DNA of 64,000 nucleotides from Euryodendron excelsum (lineage: Eukaryota > Streptophyta > Magnoliopsida > Ericales > Pentaphylacaceae), in assembly GCA_033060915.1 (NCBI GenBank), contig CM065385.1:18474501-18538500 (forward strand). The letters are read 5' to 3'. The notes beneath the pieces are model-generated. The model was not told where the DNA came from. It ran no database searches and was given only the letters and a program-made list of their open reading frames with translations. Shown one piece after another: positions 11,505 through 23,751 of this stretch. Within the stretch, counting starts at the first letter, position 1. Each line of letters starts with the position of its first letter. Position numbers and translations under genes: made by a program.

Positions 11505-13060
11505 TTTTCTTACTCCTATCCATTTAACTGTCTATTTACTATCATTATGCTATTCATGTATTTATTATACTGTACATGCATCGATCTCCATTCCAAGACT
11601 AGAGTTCCAAGAAACTCAAGTCATTGTATTTTCATACACATGATCAACCCATATGGAATGGTCCAAAGCCAATCTCGCTCAATCAAAACCTACCAAATCT
11701 CCTAGGGGTTTCAAACAACCATAAGGATTTATAGCATGCATTCAAATTACATCTCATAAAGAGGGGCCCCAATCCCTCTCTGTTCAGGGAGATATGATTG
11801 TCAAGAAGACAAGAGGCAACCAAGAAGTAATAGTTATTCAACGACCTCCATTAAAAAATAAAGAAGGTGGATCCAAAGACGCGAAGAGTAGTTTAGGAAT
11901 CCAATGTATAAAAAATAGGCAAAAAATCCTATTAAAAGTGTTTCCCTCTCCCTACAAATGTATTTTCAATTCCATGAATAAAAGTAAATTCAATACAATA
12001 AAGATGTCATTTTTACTTGCTTTTGAATGAATGGATGTATGAATGAATGAATGAACAGGTCACAGGTACAATATTGCATACAGGGGCAAACTTTGTCTCT
12101 AAACATGAACAAATCCCCATGCTTAGTCCCCTCGAAAAGCTGGGGCACCCCTAAGGCATGCATTGCATGAAAACTTTCAAGTCAAGGCACTAACTTCTCT
12201 TTTGTTTCTTGTTTTATACTTTTTCCTTATCTTCTCCCTCATCTCCTATTACCAAGAAAGCCAAAGGTTGAAGCAAGGACAAAAAAGTGGTCTTCTAAAA
12301 CTACTTATTTACCGCCATTATGATGCTCTAGTATTCATTGCTATTATGCTCATGCATCAATATCCATTCAAAGCCAAGAGTTCTAAGAAACTCAAGTCAT
12401 TGCATTCTTATACATTGAATCAACCGTAGAGAGAAAAAAACAATCTAATCTCATGCTAATCAAACCTACCTAAACTCCTATGAGTTTTCCCAACTCTAAG
12501 GACTAATGGCATGCATGGAATCATATCTCAGGAGAGGCTTAAATCTCTCTTTGTCCATGGAGGTAGGGTTGCCAAATAAAAAAGGGAAGGAAGCATTAAC
12601 TGGCCCATACCAACAAAGAAGCCCCAAAGATCAAGCAAATCATGTCATTGCAAGAGCTTAAGGGTAGTTTAGGAAGAGGGTATTCCCACTCCTCCAAATC
12701 CCTTATAGATATAGGCAAAAAGTTCTATGAAAATGTTCCCCCATCCCTTGATGTGTATTCGAAATCAATGAATAAAAATGGTCGAAGGAAATGAAATCCT
12801 TCTTTCACATTCTTCTTTGAATGAATGAATGCTATAAGAACATGTATTGTATTGCGTACAAGGGCAAAACCCCCCTTCCAAAATAGACTTACCATCATGC
12901 CTAGACTCCCTAAAAGACGAGACCTTTATAGGACATGCATTGCATAAAACTTTTAATCTTGCATATTAACTTCATTTTGTTTTCCTTTTTCCCCCTCTTA
13001 CCTCGCAAAGATAAGAGGGTTTTCTTTTTTATTTCTCTAGGAAAAAAAAAAAAGTGTGAC
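11505..13060. repeat. Tandem duplication of ~777 bp in G1 internal region
   Basis: Landmarks repeat at a fixed offset. The GAGTTCCAAGAAACTCAAGT motif at 11601 matches 12377, and GGCATGCATTGCATGAAAAC at 12154 matches about 12932. Both halves have an ATGAATGAATG run and a line of 'gggcaaa' text before the CATGCATTGCAT motif. The halves have diverged clearly, so the duplication is old. There is no coding content. Confidence 0.65.
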
Positions 13061-14227
13061 CAAACCTATGGAACCTCTCTAACATCCCGCCCAATTCACA
13101 TCTCATGCAAGGATGAGCCCAATTATTGAAAGAGGTATGACGTACATTAAAGAACAAGAGAAATTGACCATCTATTAGCAAAGTGGTAGCTCTCAGCCAC
13201 AACCTCAGCACTATGTTGCCACTCCACCCGATCTTTAAGCTTTCGTAACCATCCCTGCTCAACTAGATGAAACACATAGTAAATGGATTATGGAGGACGC
13301 CGACGTAGTTCCCAAACCCGTCTAAGAGTTTGGTTTCAGAAAAGGGATTTTTTTTAAACCTATCTTTTAGCTTTCAATTCAAATTTGAGAATATAGACAA
13401 CATCATATAATGAAACGGGTTCAAAGTTTTTATGTCATTATCTCATTGCTTGCCACGAATGATACTTTCTTTATGAATTTTCTTGAAACATTTTACCCCG
13501 ACTTGAAGGAAATGATAGTATAAGCTCTTACCTCAGCATAAAATAGCCTCCGACTCTAAAAAGAGGGGAGAGAAGAATAGGGAAGGCCAAGAGAGGGGAA
13601 TACAGAAGGGTTAAAGAGGAGGATCAATCGTGTAGCTTGTTCAAAGAATGGCACTCGAAGGATGTCTTGACAAAGCAACGAGTAACTGAACCCTCAAAAG
13701 GAAGATTAGCGTACATTAACAAGCCTGAGATGACTGAATCTAATTTTTCAGAAAAACCAAAAATAGTTTTAATTTTGTTTATCCTATACGTGCACAATCA
13801 TTGGTTCAAATATTCAATCATGAATAGATTGATGTGCATGCTTGTTTAAGATTGAATCTTGTGCGCATGATCACTTACATAAATATGAGTCAATGGTTTT
13901 AATGATCTTTATCATATTGGTGACTCAGGTTCATTTTTAATGCACACTTCTTGAGACTTCTTAGAATCTGGAATCTGCCTTTATGATCTATTTAACTTTT
14001 TTCACCATTGTTAAATATTTTTGGATTGTCTCACACCTAGATTGTCATTTTGTTGATTCCCTCTCTCATCACTTATGAAAATGGCTACCTATGAGTGTGA
14101 GTGTAAGTACAGCTATCACTGTTATGTGACAAGAGGAAAAGTCTACCTACTTATGTATGCGAACGCTGCTATATCTTTATGTTTTAATAGTACCATTATT
14201 GGAGAGATAAGGTTGGAATTCCATTGA

Positions 14228-14277
14228 AAAAAAAAAAAAAAAAGAAAGAAGAAGAAGAAGAAGAAGAAGAAGAAAAA
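14228..14277. repeat. Poly-A plus (AAG)n microsatellite
   Basis: An A-run is followed by AAG repeats after GGAATTCCATTG. The homologous place in G2 (about 32250-32275, reversed) carries a TTTATTTATTTAT run next to the same GGAATTCCA, so this is local expansion at a shared site. Confidence 0.85.
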
Positions 14278-16079
14278 TATATTGTGAGTGTAGGATAAGA
14301 CAGGTTTGACCTCTAGGTGTGTTGATATACAAGCTATTAAACATGGTACATCATTCTAGATCATGCCTAGGATTTATATTCTCATTAGTTTCTATGAAGT
14401 TCAAGTTTACACCACTACATTGGCATTGATATGCTTTTGATCATCTTATAACCAGTTATGCTTATTTTTGTGTGGTTTTGAGCGTGTTTGATGTTGATCT
14501 TTTCAAGTTAAGTTGCATATTGATATTCATGATTCTATATTTGCTCTGCATTAATTGATCATGTCTTTATAGGGCTCCTATAGTTCAAAAAAGTTCACTA
14601 ATTTCATAAAAAATAGGCTTTTCTGCACTTTTTGATAGCTTTCAAAGTCTTCCCAAAATGGGAAAGAAAACTCCCCGTTGCTTTGCCAAGAGGCAATAGT
14701 GGCTGTCACTCGAGAGAGTCCGCCAATCCAAAGAGGAGTCCCAAAAGAGAAGTCGAGAGGTCCACCATAGAGGGTTTTCCTTTTGGCAAAAGAGAGTGGG
14801 AGAAAACAAGCCAACAAGTTAAATCTCTGAGATTGAGGCAAGTGCTATCACATTTTAGCAAGAAAAGGGTAAAATTAGAAAGGAGAATCTTGAGAGCAAA
14901 ACAGAAGTTCAAAAGACTGCTTGATTCTGGGATACAACACTCACAGCTGAACATAAACCTTAGGACAACCTTGGGGCATGCATTCGCTTCCATTTCTATA
15001 TAAACTTGTTCATTCATCAAAAAATATGACATGCATTCAATTCCATTACTGTATAAACCTGTGCATTCATTCAAAATTAGGACATGCAATCATTCCAACC
15101 TACATATAACATGTGTATACATTCTAACATGCATATAACATATGTATACATTCATTTCTCAAACGTGTACATCTCTCATTGGCATGATAACATGAAGTAG
15201 AAATCTCATTGCCCACTAGAAGCAAAGCATAAAAATGTCTCATCAAACAAGGTCATCTTGTTAGAATCAAGGGGTATAAAAAATATAACGTCTAATAAAG
15301 TACAGTTGATACAATGTCCAGGTAACTACAAAGAAGGACCATCCCAAAGAAGCAATGCATCAAGGGGTATGATCCTAATCCAAGTCGAAGCCCCTAAATG
15401 TCTGGCCTATAGGGAGGAGGCTAGCTAGAAGAATGCTCCGCATCATACGGACCCTGAATAAAGAGGGGGAAGGTAGAAAAGAAGTCTGCTTATCAAAGCC
15501 ATCAAACCATAATATAACCTATTGCAAACCATAGAGACTGGGGCAATGGCCCACCCTCGACCTCCCTAATCAATTTTGAATAGTTTGATTAAACCTTCTT
15601 AAATCATAAAAATTGGGACAATGTCCCACTTTACACTTCCCATTCAACTTCAAACCATTTGATCCATCCAAGACAAACCAAGGACATTCAACCTTCCAGA
15701 TACCTCAAACTTTTCAAAAGAGGCCTCACCCCCTTCAGAAACCAACTTAAGACGCTCGGCTTCAAAGAATCGCAACCCCTCAGAAGATATGCCAACAAGA
15801 ATATTGTCATACCAAGTAGTAGTGGAACTCAACAACCAAACGAACACCAAGCACTCCAATTTCTAGAAATCTCAGTTTGAGAGACCACAAATGTCTTCTC
15901 CTCCAACATGCAAGACAAAAGAGCCACAAATGGTTCCCTCTGATCAAGCATGAAAAAACCTCTTGTGATTATCTAGTCTCAAATAATCTCCAAAGCCTCT
16001 AAACAAATCAAATGTATGATTGTTTACTAAATCTAACTCAATCTTAAAAGTGAAAGCTCTTGCTTCCTTTTAATTTCCA

Positions 16080-17490
16080 AATTTTGGAAAAAAAAAAAAG
16101 AGTTTTCAAACCTTTTACAAGCAAAAAGTTTCAATTCCAAATTCGAAATCCATTTAAAAAAATGAAAGCTCTTGCTCTCTAATAATTTCCAAAACATTTC
16201 TAAGTTCAAACAAGTTTTTCTAAATTTTCCCTTCAAAAAGCTACAAGTTTCAAGTTTCCTAAATGTTTTACTTTAAAAAATCCAACAGTTTCAAGTCAAA
16301 ATGAATTTTCTAAACATTTTACCTCCAAGAGTTCCCAATTTTTTAGTCAAAACAAGTTTTCTACCCCTCATCTTCAAAAAAAATAAAAATAAAAATAAGA
16401 GTTTCCAAATTTCGAGTTCAAATGAATCTTCTTCAAATGTTTTTCACATTTCTAGGTTTTTTAAACTTTTTTCTTCAACAAGTATGATTACAAAAATAAC
16501 TTTCTAAGTTTTTTAAGTTTTTCCTTCAAAAAGTTTCATTTTGTAATCAACCTCCGGTTTTCCAAGACTTTTCCCCACAAAACGTTCCATTCAAAAGGTT
16601 TTATAAACTTCTTTCTTCAAAAACTTTCATTTTAAAATCAACTTCTGAGTTTCCCGATCTTTCTCCTTCAAAAGCACCATTTTTTTAAAAAAAATTCCAT
16701 TTTCAAAATATTCTCGGGTTTCTTGAGATTTTTTCTTCAAAAGCTCCGTTTGAAAAAACAAATGTTTTAGAGGTTTCTTGAGCTTGTCCCTTCAAAAGCT
16801 TCATTTTCAATGAAAACTTCAATTTTCAAAACATTCTCGGGTTTCTCGAGCTTTTTTCTTTCAAAAATTTCATTTTCAAAATTTTCTCGGGTTTCTTGAG
16901 CTTTCTTCTTCAAAAGCTCTGTTTTCAAAACATTCTCTCATTTCTGTCGAGCTTTCTCCTTCAAAAGCTTAGTTTTCAAAACAGCTTCTCAAAAATTTTC
17001 CAAAAATTTTGAGTTGTCAGGCTTTCACCTCAAAAAGCCTTGTTGCCAAAATTTTGGGTTTTCAAGCTTTTGCCTAAAAAAGTCTCTTTTTACAAATATT
17101 GGGTTTTCAAGCTGCCGCCAAAAAAATTTTGGGTTTCTAAACTTTGTTCTCAAAAGTTTTGGTTTAAATAAGCTTTTCAAACCTTCTGATTTAAAAAGTT
17201 TCGTTTCAAATTAAAGATTTTGGATTTTCAAACTTTCACCATAAAAAGCCTCATTTCAAAGATTTTGGGTTTTTAAACTTTCGCCTTAAAAAGTTTCATT
17301 GCAAAGTCTTCAGTTTTCAGAACTTTCTCCGCAAAAAGTTTCCTTCCAAAATCAAAATCTAGGTTTTCTAAACTTTTCCCTTCAAAAGTCTCATTTCAAA
17401 ATTCTAGATTTTCATACTTTTCCTCAAAAGTTTCATTTCAAAATTTTAGGTTTTCAAACTTTTTTCTCAAAAGTTTCGTTCTAAGTTTCA
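16080..17490 (+). repeat. Hairpin minisatellite, 3' part of G1 internal region
   Basis: Units of roughly 45-60 bp carry an inverted pair such as AAACTTT...AAAGTTT, GAGCTTT...AAAGCTC (about 16897) or GGCTTT...AAAGCC (17030), with a C/T-rich loop (CTTCTTC, CCTTC). Between the arms the units have TTTCATTTTCAAAATTTTGGG-like text. The changes in one arm are matched in the other. The reversed counterpart in G2 is 30140-30640. The tract is G-poor on + and ends just before the 3' LTR. Confidence 0.6.
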
Positions 17491-17670
17491 AAGGTTTTTC
17501 AAGCCCTTCTAATTCAAATCCAAATCCATCCATTACATAAAGCCATTTCAAAATCATTTCAACTAATCAACTTCAATTTCAAAATCATTTTCGAATTCTA
17601 AAACCCCTAAATCTCCTTAAAGGAGTGTCGTTCCACTGGTTGGAATGTCGGTTCAGAAAAAATCAATTTC

Positions 17671-19090
17671 AACAGTTTTTGCCCGCTTGACAATCTCTAG
17701 TCCAAATCAATCTTTTAGTAAAACGTCATAATACTATTAACCCCAAATTGGCTTTTCAAACTCCAGTCTAGTGAATTGGTCCCTTTCTGGAGCCAAATGA
17801 CCAAAACACCGCTAAGCATTTCCAAGGTAGTTTTCAGAGACTGGGTGGCTTCTGAAACCAAGCACCGCCATTGAAGTGACAAAAATACTCACAAACTTTA
17901 AATGGTTCACTTTTAGCGCCTGCTAGCTTGCTAATGTGAAATGTCCGTTATGCCCTTTGGTGTTTGGTAGTTTCCCGCGATTAGGAAGTCTCTGGAACCA
18001 ACACCAAACTGTCAGAGTGACAGAAATACTCACAAACCTTTAAATTATTGGAGTGACAAGAACACTCACCAGGTCAACACAAGTTTTGCCACTAAATCAT
18101 CCAGTGTCACTGGACCGAATGAGCATATTTGCCATAGCAAGTTTTTCGAAGGATGAGATACCTTTAGAAACCAACCCGTCACAACCGTCAGAGTGATGGA
18201 AACACTCGTAAACTTGGGTTAACACCGACGCTTGCTAGCCTGTCTCGATGTAAAATGACAAACCTATCCCTTGGGCATGATAGCACGTCTTGCGAGAAAG
18301 TACAAACTTTTTAAGACGGTAAGTCCATCCAACCCAGCACATTTTGCGTAAAAGTACAAACTCCTCTAGAAGGTAAGTCTATTTAACTCGGCACATCTTC
18401 AAAAAAGTACTAAGTTCTCAAGATCATAAGTCTACCATCTAGGACTGTCCCTGGACAATCCGACATGTTCAATATGCCATTCCAGTCAACTTCAAACCAA
18501 TTTCGGTGATACTTAGTCAAAATGGCCATTCTACCCCTAGACAAACCGACACGTTGTCAAGAAAGTACTAAGTCCTCAAGATGGTAAGTTCACATTTCTA
18601 AGACTGTCTCCGGATAGTCCAACATATCTAATGTGCCATTCCAACTGACTTCAGACTTGTTCTAGTGATACCTGGTCAAAATGACCATTTTGCCCTTAGG
18701 CACCCCTTACATGCCCACCAAGAATCACAAGTCCCTCAAAGTAGCAAGACCACACCAAACTACCTCTAGGGAGTCAAACACACTCTTGTGTGAGAATAAA
18801 GTCCACTCCGCCTTCATTCCGACAAGTTTTGGTCAAAATAATCATTTTATTCCTAGGGGCTCGGGCCTTCGTTCTAACCACACCGGCTCTGGGAATCAAA
18901 CCAGCATCCACCAGGATACCCCGCTGAATATCCTCATCCATTTCCAATTGAGTCCCTTGACTCAGAATAACTCTAAACCAACAAAAGCTTCCCGGAGTAT
19001 CTCACAGACACTCTGCTAGGGTTGTTCTTTTCTTCGATTCCCTAATTAAAATTCACCGTCAATTGACTAGAGAAAATAGTAAATCAGGGG
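17671..19090 (+). repeat. G1 3' LTR, first ~1.4 kb
   Basis: Aligns by eye with 5108-6530 of the 5' LTR: CAATCTCTAGTCCAAATCAA, hairpin units GAGTGACAGAAATACTC, CGTCTT...AAGACGGTAAGTCC at 18290-18325, GACCATTTTGCCC blocks and TCGATTCCCTAATTAAAAT. It stops at 19090, where the reversed LTR of G2 begins. The initial TGTA is not recognisable, so the start is approximate. Either G2 inserted here or the junction is a rearrangement; the rest of this LTR is not found in the window. Confidence 0.6.
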
Positions 19091-20431
19091 TGTCGCGCCT
19101 CGATTTTTTCCTCCAATCTAAGTCTTAACTCGAACAAAACCCGATACTCTCTTTGTTAGAACTCACCTTCCTAAGAGGACAAGTGCGTCGGGGTTTGAAC
19201 TTGAAATTGATTTGATTAAGGGTTTTTGAAAACGTTTTGGAGTTTTCACCTAATATGATTAAAGGTGTGTTAGTTCACCTAAAACTAAGTTTAATCCGAA
19301 GATCAAACTTAGGTATTTTGGAAATAGTTTGAAAATGTCCTCTTACAAGATGTTTTGAAAAATAGGGTTGTTTGGCAAGCTTTGAAAATGTTTAAAACCC
19401 TTTTGAAAATGTGACTCTGGTTTTGGTCTTCGAAATAAAAATCTATGGTCTGGGGGTTGGTTACATATATGGAAGATATCCTAAGACCATCATCCTATCT
19501 AGCCCTTTCAGTACCTATATGTCCATTCATCTTATATTAACTCACTTAAATCTCTAATTCCTAAATGTCCAATTATATCCGCTTTGAGAATTTTAAAAAG
19601 GAGTTTTTGTCATCATTTTTTGGATGGAATAATGCATGATGCGAGTTTGAAAATTGTTGGTAAGAGAGTTAAGAGTTCTTTGAAATGCTAGTTTGGATTA
19701 GTAAGAATTTTGAGAAGGGAAATTCGACTTGAAATGAAAGTTATGACCGCACCTATTTAAAGGTTGCCTACGTATCTTATTTAGCAAGAATCAGGTTAGT
19801 CGTAGTTCAGACAAGAGTCCTAACCATTGGAAAGCTTAGTATTATTTTAAGAATGTGATGTTTAAAAATGATTTTTGGAAAGAGAGTTGGCAAAATATTT
19901 AGGGTTTGGAACCCTAATATGAACCTAATAGGTTTCATTTGATGTACTACTTTCCTTAGGAAACCCTAGCCATGAAAGGGTTAAGATTACCTCAGGGTTG
20001 TGATTTTTTGAAATCATTTTGGAAAAATAGTTTTTGAAAAACGGAAAGTGTCTAGCCATTTTGGATTAAGACAAGTTTGAAAGAGCTTTTGTAAACATTT
20101 TTGGATTTGAGTTGGAGTATTTTGAAAAGACTTTTGGATTAGGGTTTTGAAAACTCAAAGGAGTAAGAGCTGTTTGAAAACATGTTTTGAAAGGATCATT
20201 TAAGTTTAAAGGATGGTTTGAAAAGAAGTTTAGAGTTGGAGTCTTGAAGCCACCTAACCTTGATTGGGTAAACTATGGTTAAAGTAACCTTGGGTGGACA
20301 AGCTTGAGTTAGGTTAACCTAGCGCTGGATGAAATAGGGTTAACCAACTAGGTTTATGTTAACCTAGGATAAGCCAACGAGCATTAGGTTAATTAGGGTT
20401 AGGTTAACCTAGAGTTGGACAAACTAGAGTT

Positions 20432-20436
20432 AGGTT
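20432..20436. other. Target-site duplication AGGTT, left
   Basis: AGGTT directly precedes TGTTAG at 20437 and recurs at 27150-27154 directly after CTAACA. A 5-bp duplication is normal for LTR retrotransposons and fixes the ends of the small copia element. Confidence 0.85.
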
Positions 20437-22062
20437 TGTTAGTCTAGGTGACAACCCAAGAGGGGTAGGGTGAATTGGATTTAAATAATAATTTAACAAA
20501 TAATTTTAGATTTAAAATTTCTAACAAATATTCAAATAAATATTAATCAACCAATAATATGTTACAAATAAATGCAAGCAATTCAAACTATAAAGTAAAA
20601 GAGATAGAAAGAAGAGAATACGACACCAAGATTTTTCGTGGTTCGACTTCAACTCAAAAATCTACATCCATTCCCCAAGGCTCCTTCCTTGAGATTTTTC
20701 TCTACTATATCCAAACCGTAGATAGAGCCACTAGCTTGTTAACCTAGGCGCTAGTCTTGCTTTACAACTAATTTTTTAATAGATGTTAGTTACACCCCTC
20801 CAACTAATTTTTAATATAGGTGCTAGTCACACCCAACCAAGTGATCCTCACTCCAACTAATTTTAATACATATGCTAGTCACACCTAACCTTTAGCTATT
20901 TTCCCTAACTAACTCTCTCATACTAGAAGAAAGAACAAGAATACAACTACTCTTGCTTACAACTAAATTCTCTCAAAGAATAAATATGCTAATGAAACTC
21001 TTAAAATATTACAAGATAAAATATAATGAAGCTCTTAAAGACTTTGTAGGATGAATAACACTTTGATGCACAAACTTGTTATTCTTGATTGCTTCTCAAA
21101 TGTATCTCTATTTATAGATGAATATTGAAGGCTGATTTGTAGCTTCAAATGAGTTTCTAGCCGTTGGAGACCATTTAAAACAATCCTTCCTGTTGAGCAA
21201 GTTGTTACCAGATTTGTCATTGAATTTTTAATTAGATGACTTCACTTCCACCTCGCTTTGTTCCTTGATAACATTCAAATTTGAAAATGGATATAGTAGA
21301 AACATTGTAGACATGGAAGTCAAATTTTCAGAACCTCAAGAATCAAGTCGATCCAATGGTTAGATCAAAAGTTATGATCAAATTACTCAAATTGTCTCCC
21401 AGATGGCATATTTGAATTTATGTACAGATGCATTCACTCTAGCTTAATTGATAACGTTTGAATTTGAAAATGGCTATAAGATAAAAGTTATCGACATAGA
21501 AATCAATTTTTCTGAACCTCAAGAATCAGGACGATCTAATGGTTAGATCAAAAGTTATGATCAAAATACTCATGCTATCTCCTAGTTGGTATATTTGAAT
21601 TTCTGCAGAGTTGACTTCACTTAAACCTCGATTTTCTCCCTTATAATGTTCGAATAAGAAAACGTATATGAAACAAAAGTTGTAGACTTGAAAGCCAGAT
21701 TTTTTTAACTTCAACAAATTAGATCAATCCAACGGTTGGATCAAAATATATAGGTAGAATCCTATGAATATATCATAGGATATAATTTCATCAAATTTTC
21801 AACCTTAGAAGAAAAATATGTTCTCTAATTTTCTTCCATGAATCAACTTTCTTTAAAACATGATTTTCAAGGATTTAAATGTAAATTTTCAAGTCTTCAT
21901 CTCTCTTTCAAGTGCTTCATAATCTTACAAAACTTTATTATACCAACTAGACCAAGGATTAAAAACATTGAATATATTTAATCAATAAAATATATACAAA
22001 TCAAAGTAAGTCATCATCAAAATCATAAATAAAATTTTATATGAATAGACTTAGGGCTAACA
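20437..22062 (-). repeat. LTR A of the small copia (3' LTR)
   Basis: A 1,626-bp LTR with ends TGTTAG and CTAACA. It matches LTR B base for base over long stretches (for example, the TAATATGTT and TTCGTGGTTCGACTTCAA parts). The AACCC...CTCTTGGGTTG-type hairpin that ends many plant copia LTRs is present in reverse at 20450-20480. On -, it is preceded by the purine tract at 22063-22077. Confidence 0.8.
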
Positions 22063-22077
22063 ATCTCTCTCTTTTTT
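22063..22077 (-). other. Polypurine tract before LTR A
   Basis: On -, AAAAAAGAGAGAGATT touches the LTR start TGTTAGCCC. The same arrangement is seen beside LTR B at 25364-25377, with one change. This is the expected plus-strand primer. Confidence 0.75.
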
Positions 22078-22700
22078 ATGATGGCAACCTTTGATTGATT
22101 TACCTCATAAATACACTTCAAGTAAAATAATTGTTTATATATATATCATGTTCAATAGAGTAGTAGAAAAATAGAGACAAATATAATCCAAACTCCTCCC
22201 GCTCAACCAATGCATCTTATCCTAAACTCGAATACTAAAAAATTCATCTAAAAGCTCATTCTATCAGTCAACATATTTATCACCCTTTGTTATCATACAA
22301 AATAATTAAATATAAAACTGATAAAATTTCATAGAATATGAACACATATATATTTTTCTTTTAAAGTTCACAAATATAACATATGTTTAGATATGAGAGA
22401 TATATTTGATTCAAAACCAAGCATGCTTTATAAATCTCAACATTATATATTTTTCCCCCTTTCAATATCAAAAAATGCATGGGAGAAAAAAATATAATCA
22501 AGTATATATCACGAATAAAGTATAAGTAAGTTTATACGTATAACTTTCAAAACATTTCAAAACATGTCACAATTTTTTAAAATAATAATAAATAAATACA
22601 CACACACACACACATGTATATTAAAGTTTTCTTTTCCCTATCATGTCACATCAATAGAGTAACATAATTCACATTTTTCTTTTACCACTAAGCATAAGTT
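22078..22700. other. Non-coding stretch between gag remnant and LTR A
   Basis: AT-rich, with an (AC) microsatellite at 22598-22614 and no reading frame. It matches 25378-25990 closely, so it is a shared 3' untranslated part of the small copia and pol was already absent before the tandem duplication. Confidence 0.6.
22598..22614. repeat. (AC)n microsatellite
   Basis: About eight AC units. The counterpart in the second internal segment is at 25890-25906. Confidence 0.9.
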
Positions 22701-23697
22701 GGCAACTTCATTATCACTCTCATCTTCACTTGAGCTGCTTTCTTGGCTATCAGTCCAAGATATCACTACGTTTTTTCTTTTGGCCTTCTTTTTTACTTCT
22801 TGAGCATTGGATATTCGGGTTTCATGTGCCTAGGTTTCTTGTATGCATAACACACAATCGCATCGTTCTTTGAGGACACATTTTCACTTTGCCTTTTCTT
22901 TCTTAAAAACCTTTTGAATTTCTTCGTGATTATGGCAAGCTCCTCATCTTCATTGCTAGTTTATCCATCATCATAAATATCATTATTTTAATAGATGATT
23001 TCAAAGCAAGATCTTTCTTTATTTTCTTCTTATATTCGTCGCCATTCATGGTAAGTTCATGACTCAAGAGTGAACCCAATAGCTCATCCATGGCAAGCTT
23101 TGTGAGATCTTTGGCTTCTTTTATGCCGATTACTTTCGGCTCCTAATTCTTTAGTAATCACCTAAGAATCTTTCTCACGAATTCAATATCAGTATAAGAT
23201 TTGCCAAGAGATTTCAAAACATTTATAATATCAGTGAATCTAGTAAACATGTCAGAAACAGACTCATCAAGATTTATTTGAAACAATTCATATTTGTGCA
23301 CAAGTATACTGATCTTGGATTCTTTACCTTGATTAGTTCCATCGTGTGTAATTTTTAATTTATTCAAAATTTCTGGAGCCAATTCACAAGTAGATATACA
23401 ATTAAATTCATTAGAATCAACAGCATAATAAAGAAGATTCATAACTCTAGCATTTATTTGAACATTTTTCATATCACTAGCATTCCATTCATTTTCTTCC
23501 TTAGGCATAGTTTTTCTTTTTACAATCTTGGTTGGTATACTAGGACTACTAATAATAACTTTTCATAACTCATAATCAGTAGCTTGCATAAATATTTTCA
23601 TTCTACCTTTTCAATAATTATAATTTGTGCCACTAAACAATGGTGGTCTATTGGTCAGTTGACCTTCAGTAAGGAAAGTACTAAAAGTGGTTGTCAT
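22700..23697 (-). pseudogene. gag: Copia gag (UBN2 type), copy 1, broken
   Basis: Starts at the ATG at 23695-23697, about 55 bases inside the PBS. It reads as copia gag: LTNRPPLFSGTNYNY, then MKNVQINARVMNLLYYAVDSN, KESKISILVHKYELF and FTRFTDIINVLKSLGKSY. Trp codons in the NYWKGRM and YELWK contexts are TGA stops. The frame is lost after 23158. A zinc knuckle can still be seen near 22830-22860 but with Cys and Gly residues replaced (CYAYKKPRHMKPEYP). Gag would form the virus-like particle in the cytoplasm. This copy cannot make it. Confidence 0.7.
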
Positions 23698-23737
23698 AAT
23701 TTACTCTAAGACGGTTAAGTACACCATAAGAGCCCAG

Positions 23738-23751
23738 GCTTTAATACCAAT
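23738..23751 (-). other. Primer-binding site beside LTR B
   Basis: On -, ATTGGTATTAAAGCC follows the LTR end. It is a mutated form of the copia TTGGTATCAGAGC site that pairs with the initiator Met-tRNA 3' end. Confidence 0.75.

Larger units (their letters stand above)
10660..17670 (+). mobile_element. G1 internal region, no gag or pol
   Basis: Seven kilobases between the two G1 LTRs. I find no zinc knuckle, protease, RT, RNase H or integrase motif in any frame. Contents: short CATGCTCTTGCATTGAT repeats (10850-10990), a ~777-bp tandem duplication (11505-13060), a region matched in reverse in G2 (about 13950-15900 against 31080-32530), a poly-A/AAG microsatellite (14228-14277) and a hairpin minisatellite (16080-17490). 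This points to a non-autonomous element that would need proteins from another retrotransposon. A fully eroded gag cannot be excluded. Confidence 0.55.

Noticed and set aside
14228..14277. Poly-A stretch as the tail of a LINE or processed gene
   Set aside because: The homologous place in G2 has a T-rich run beside the same GGAATTCCA, so it is a microsatellite within the G internal region.
20281..20436. GGTTAACCTAGGG repeats as telomeric DNA
   Set aside because: Irregular GTTAACCTAG phrases in the G2 leader, not TTTAGGG arrays.
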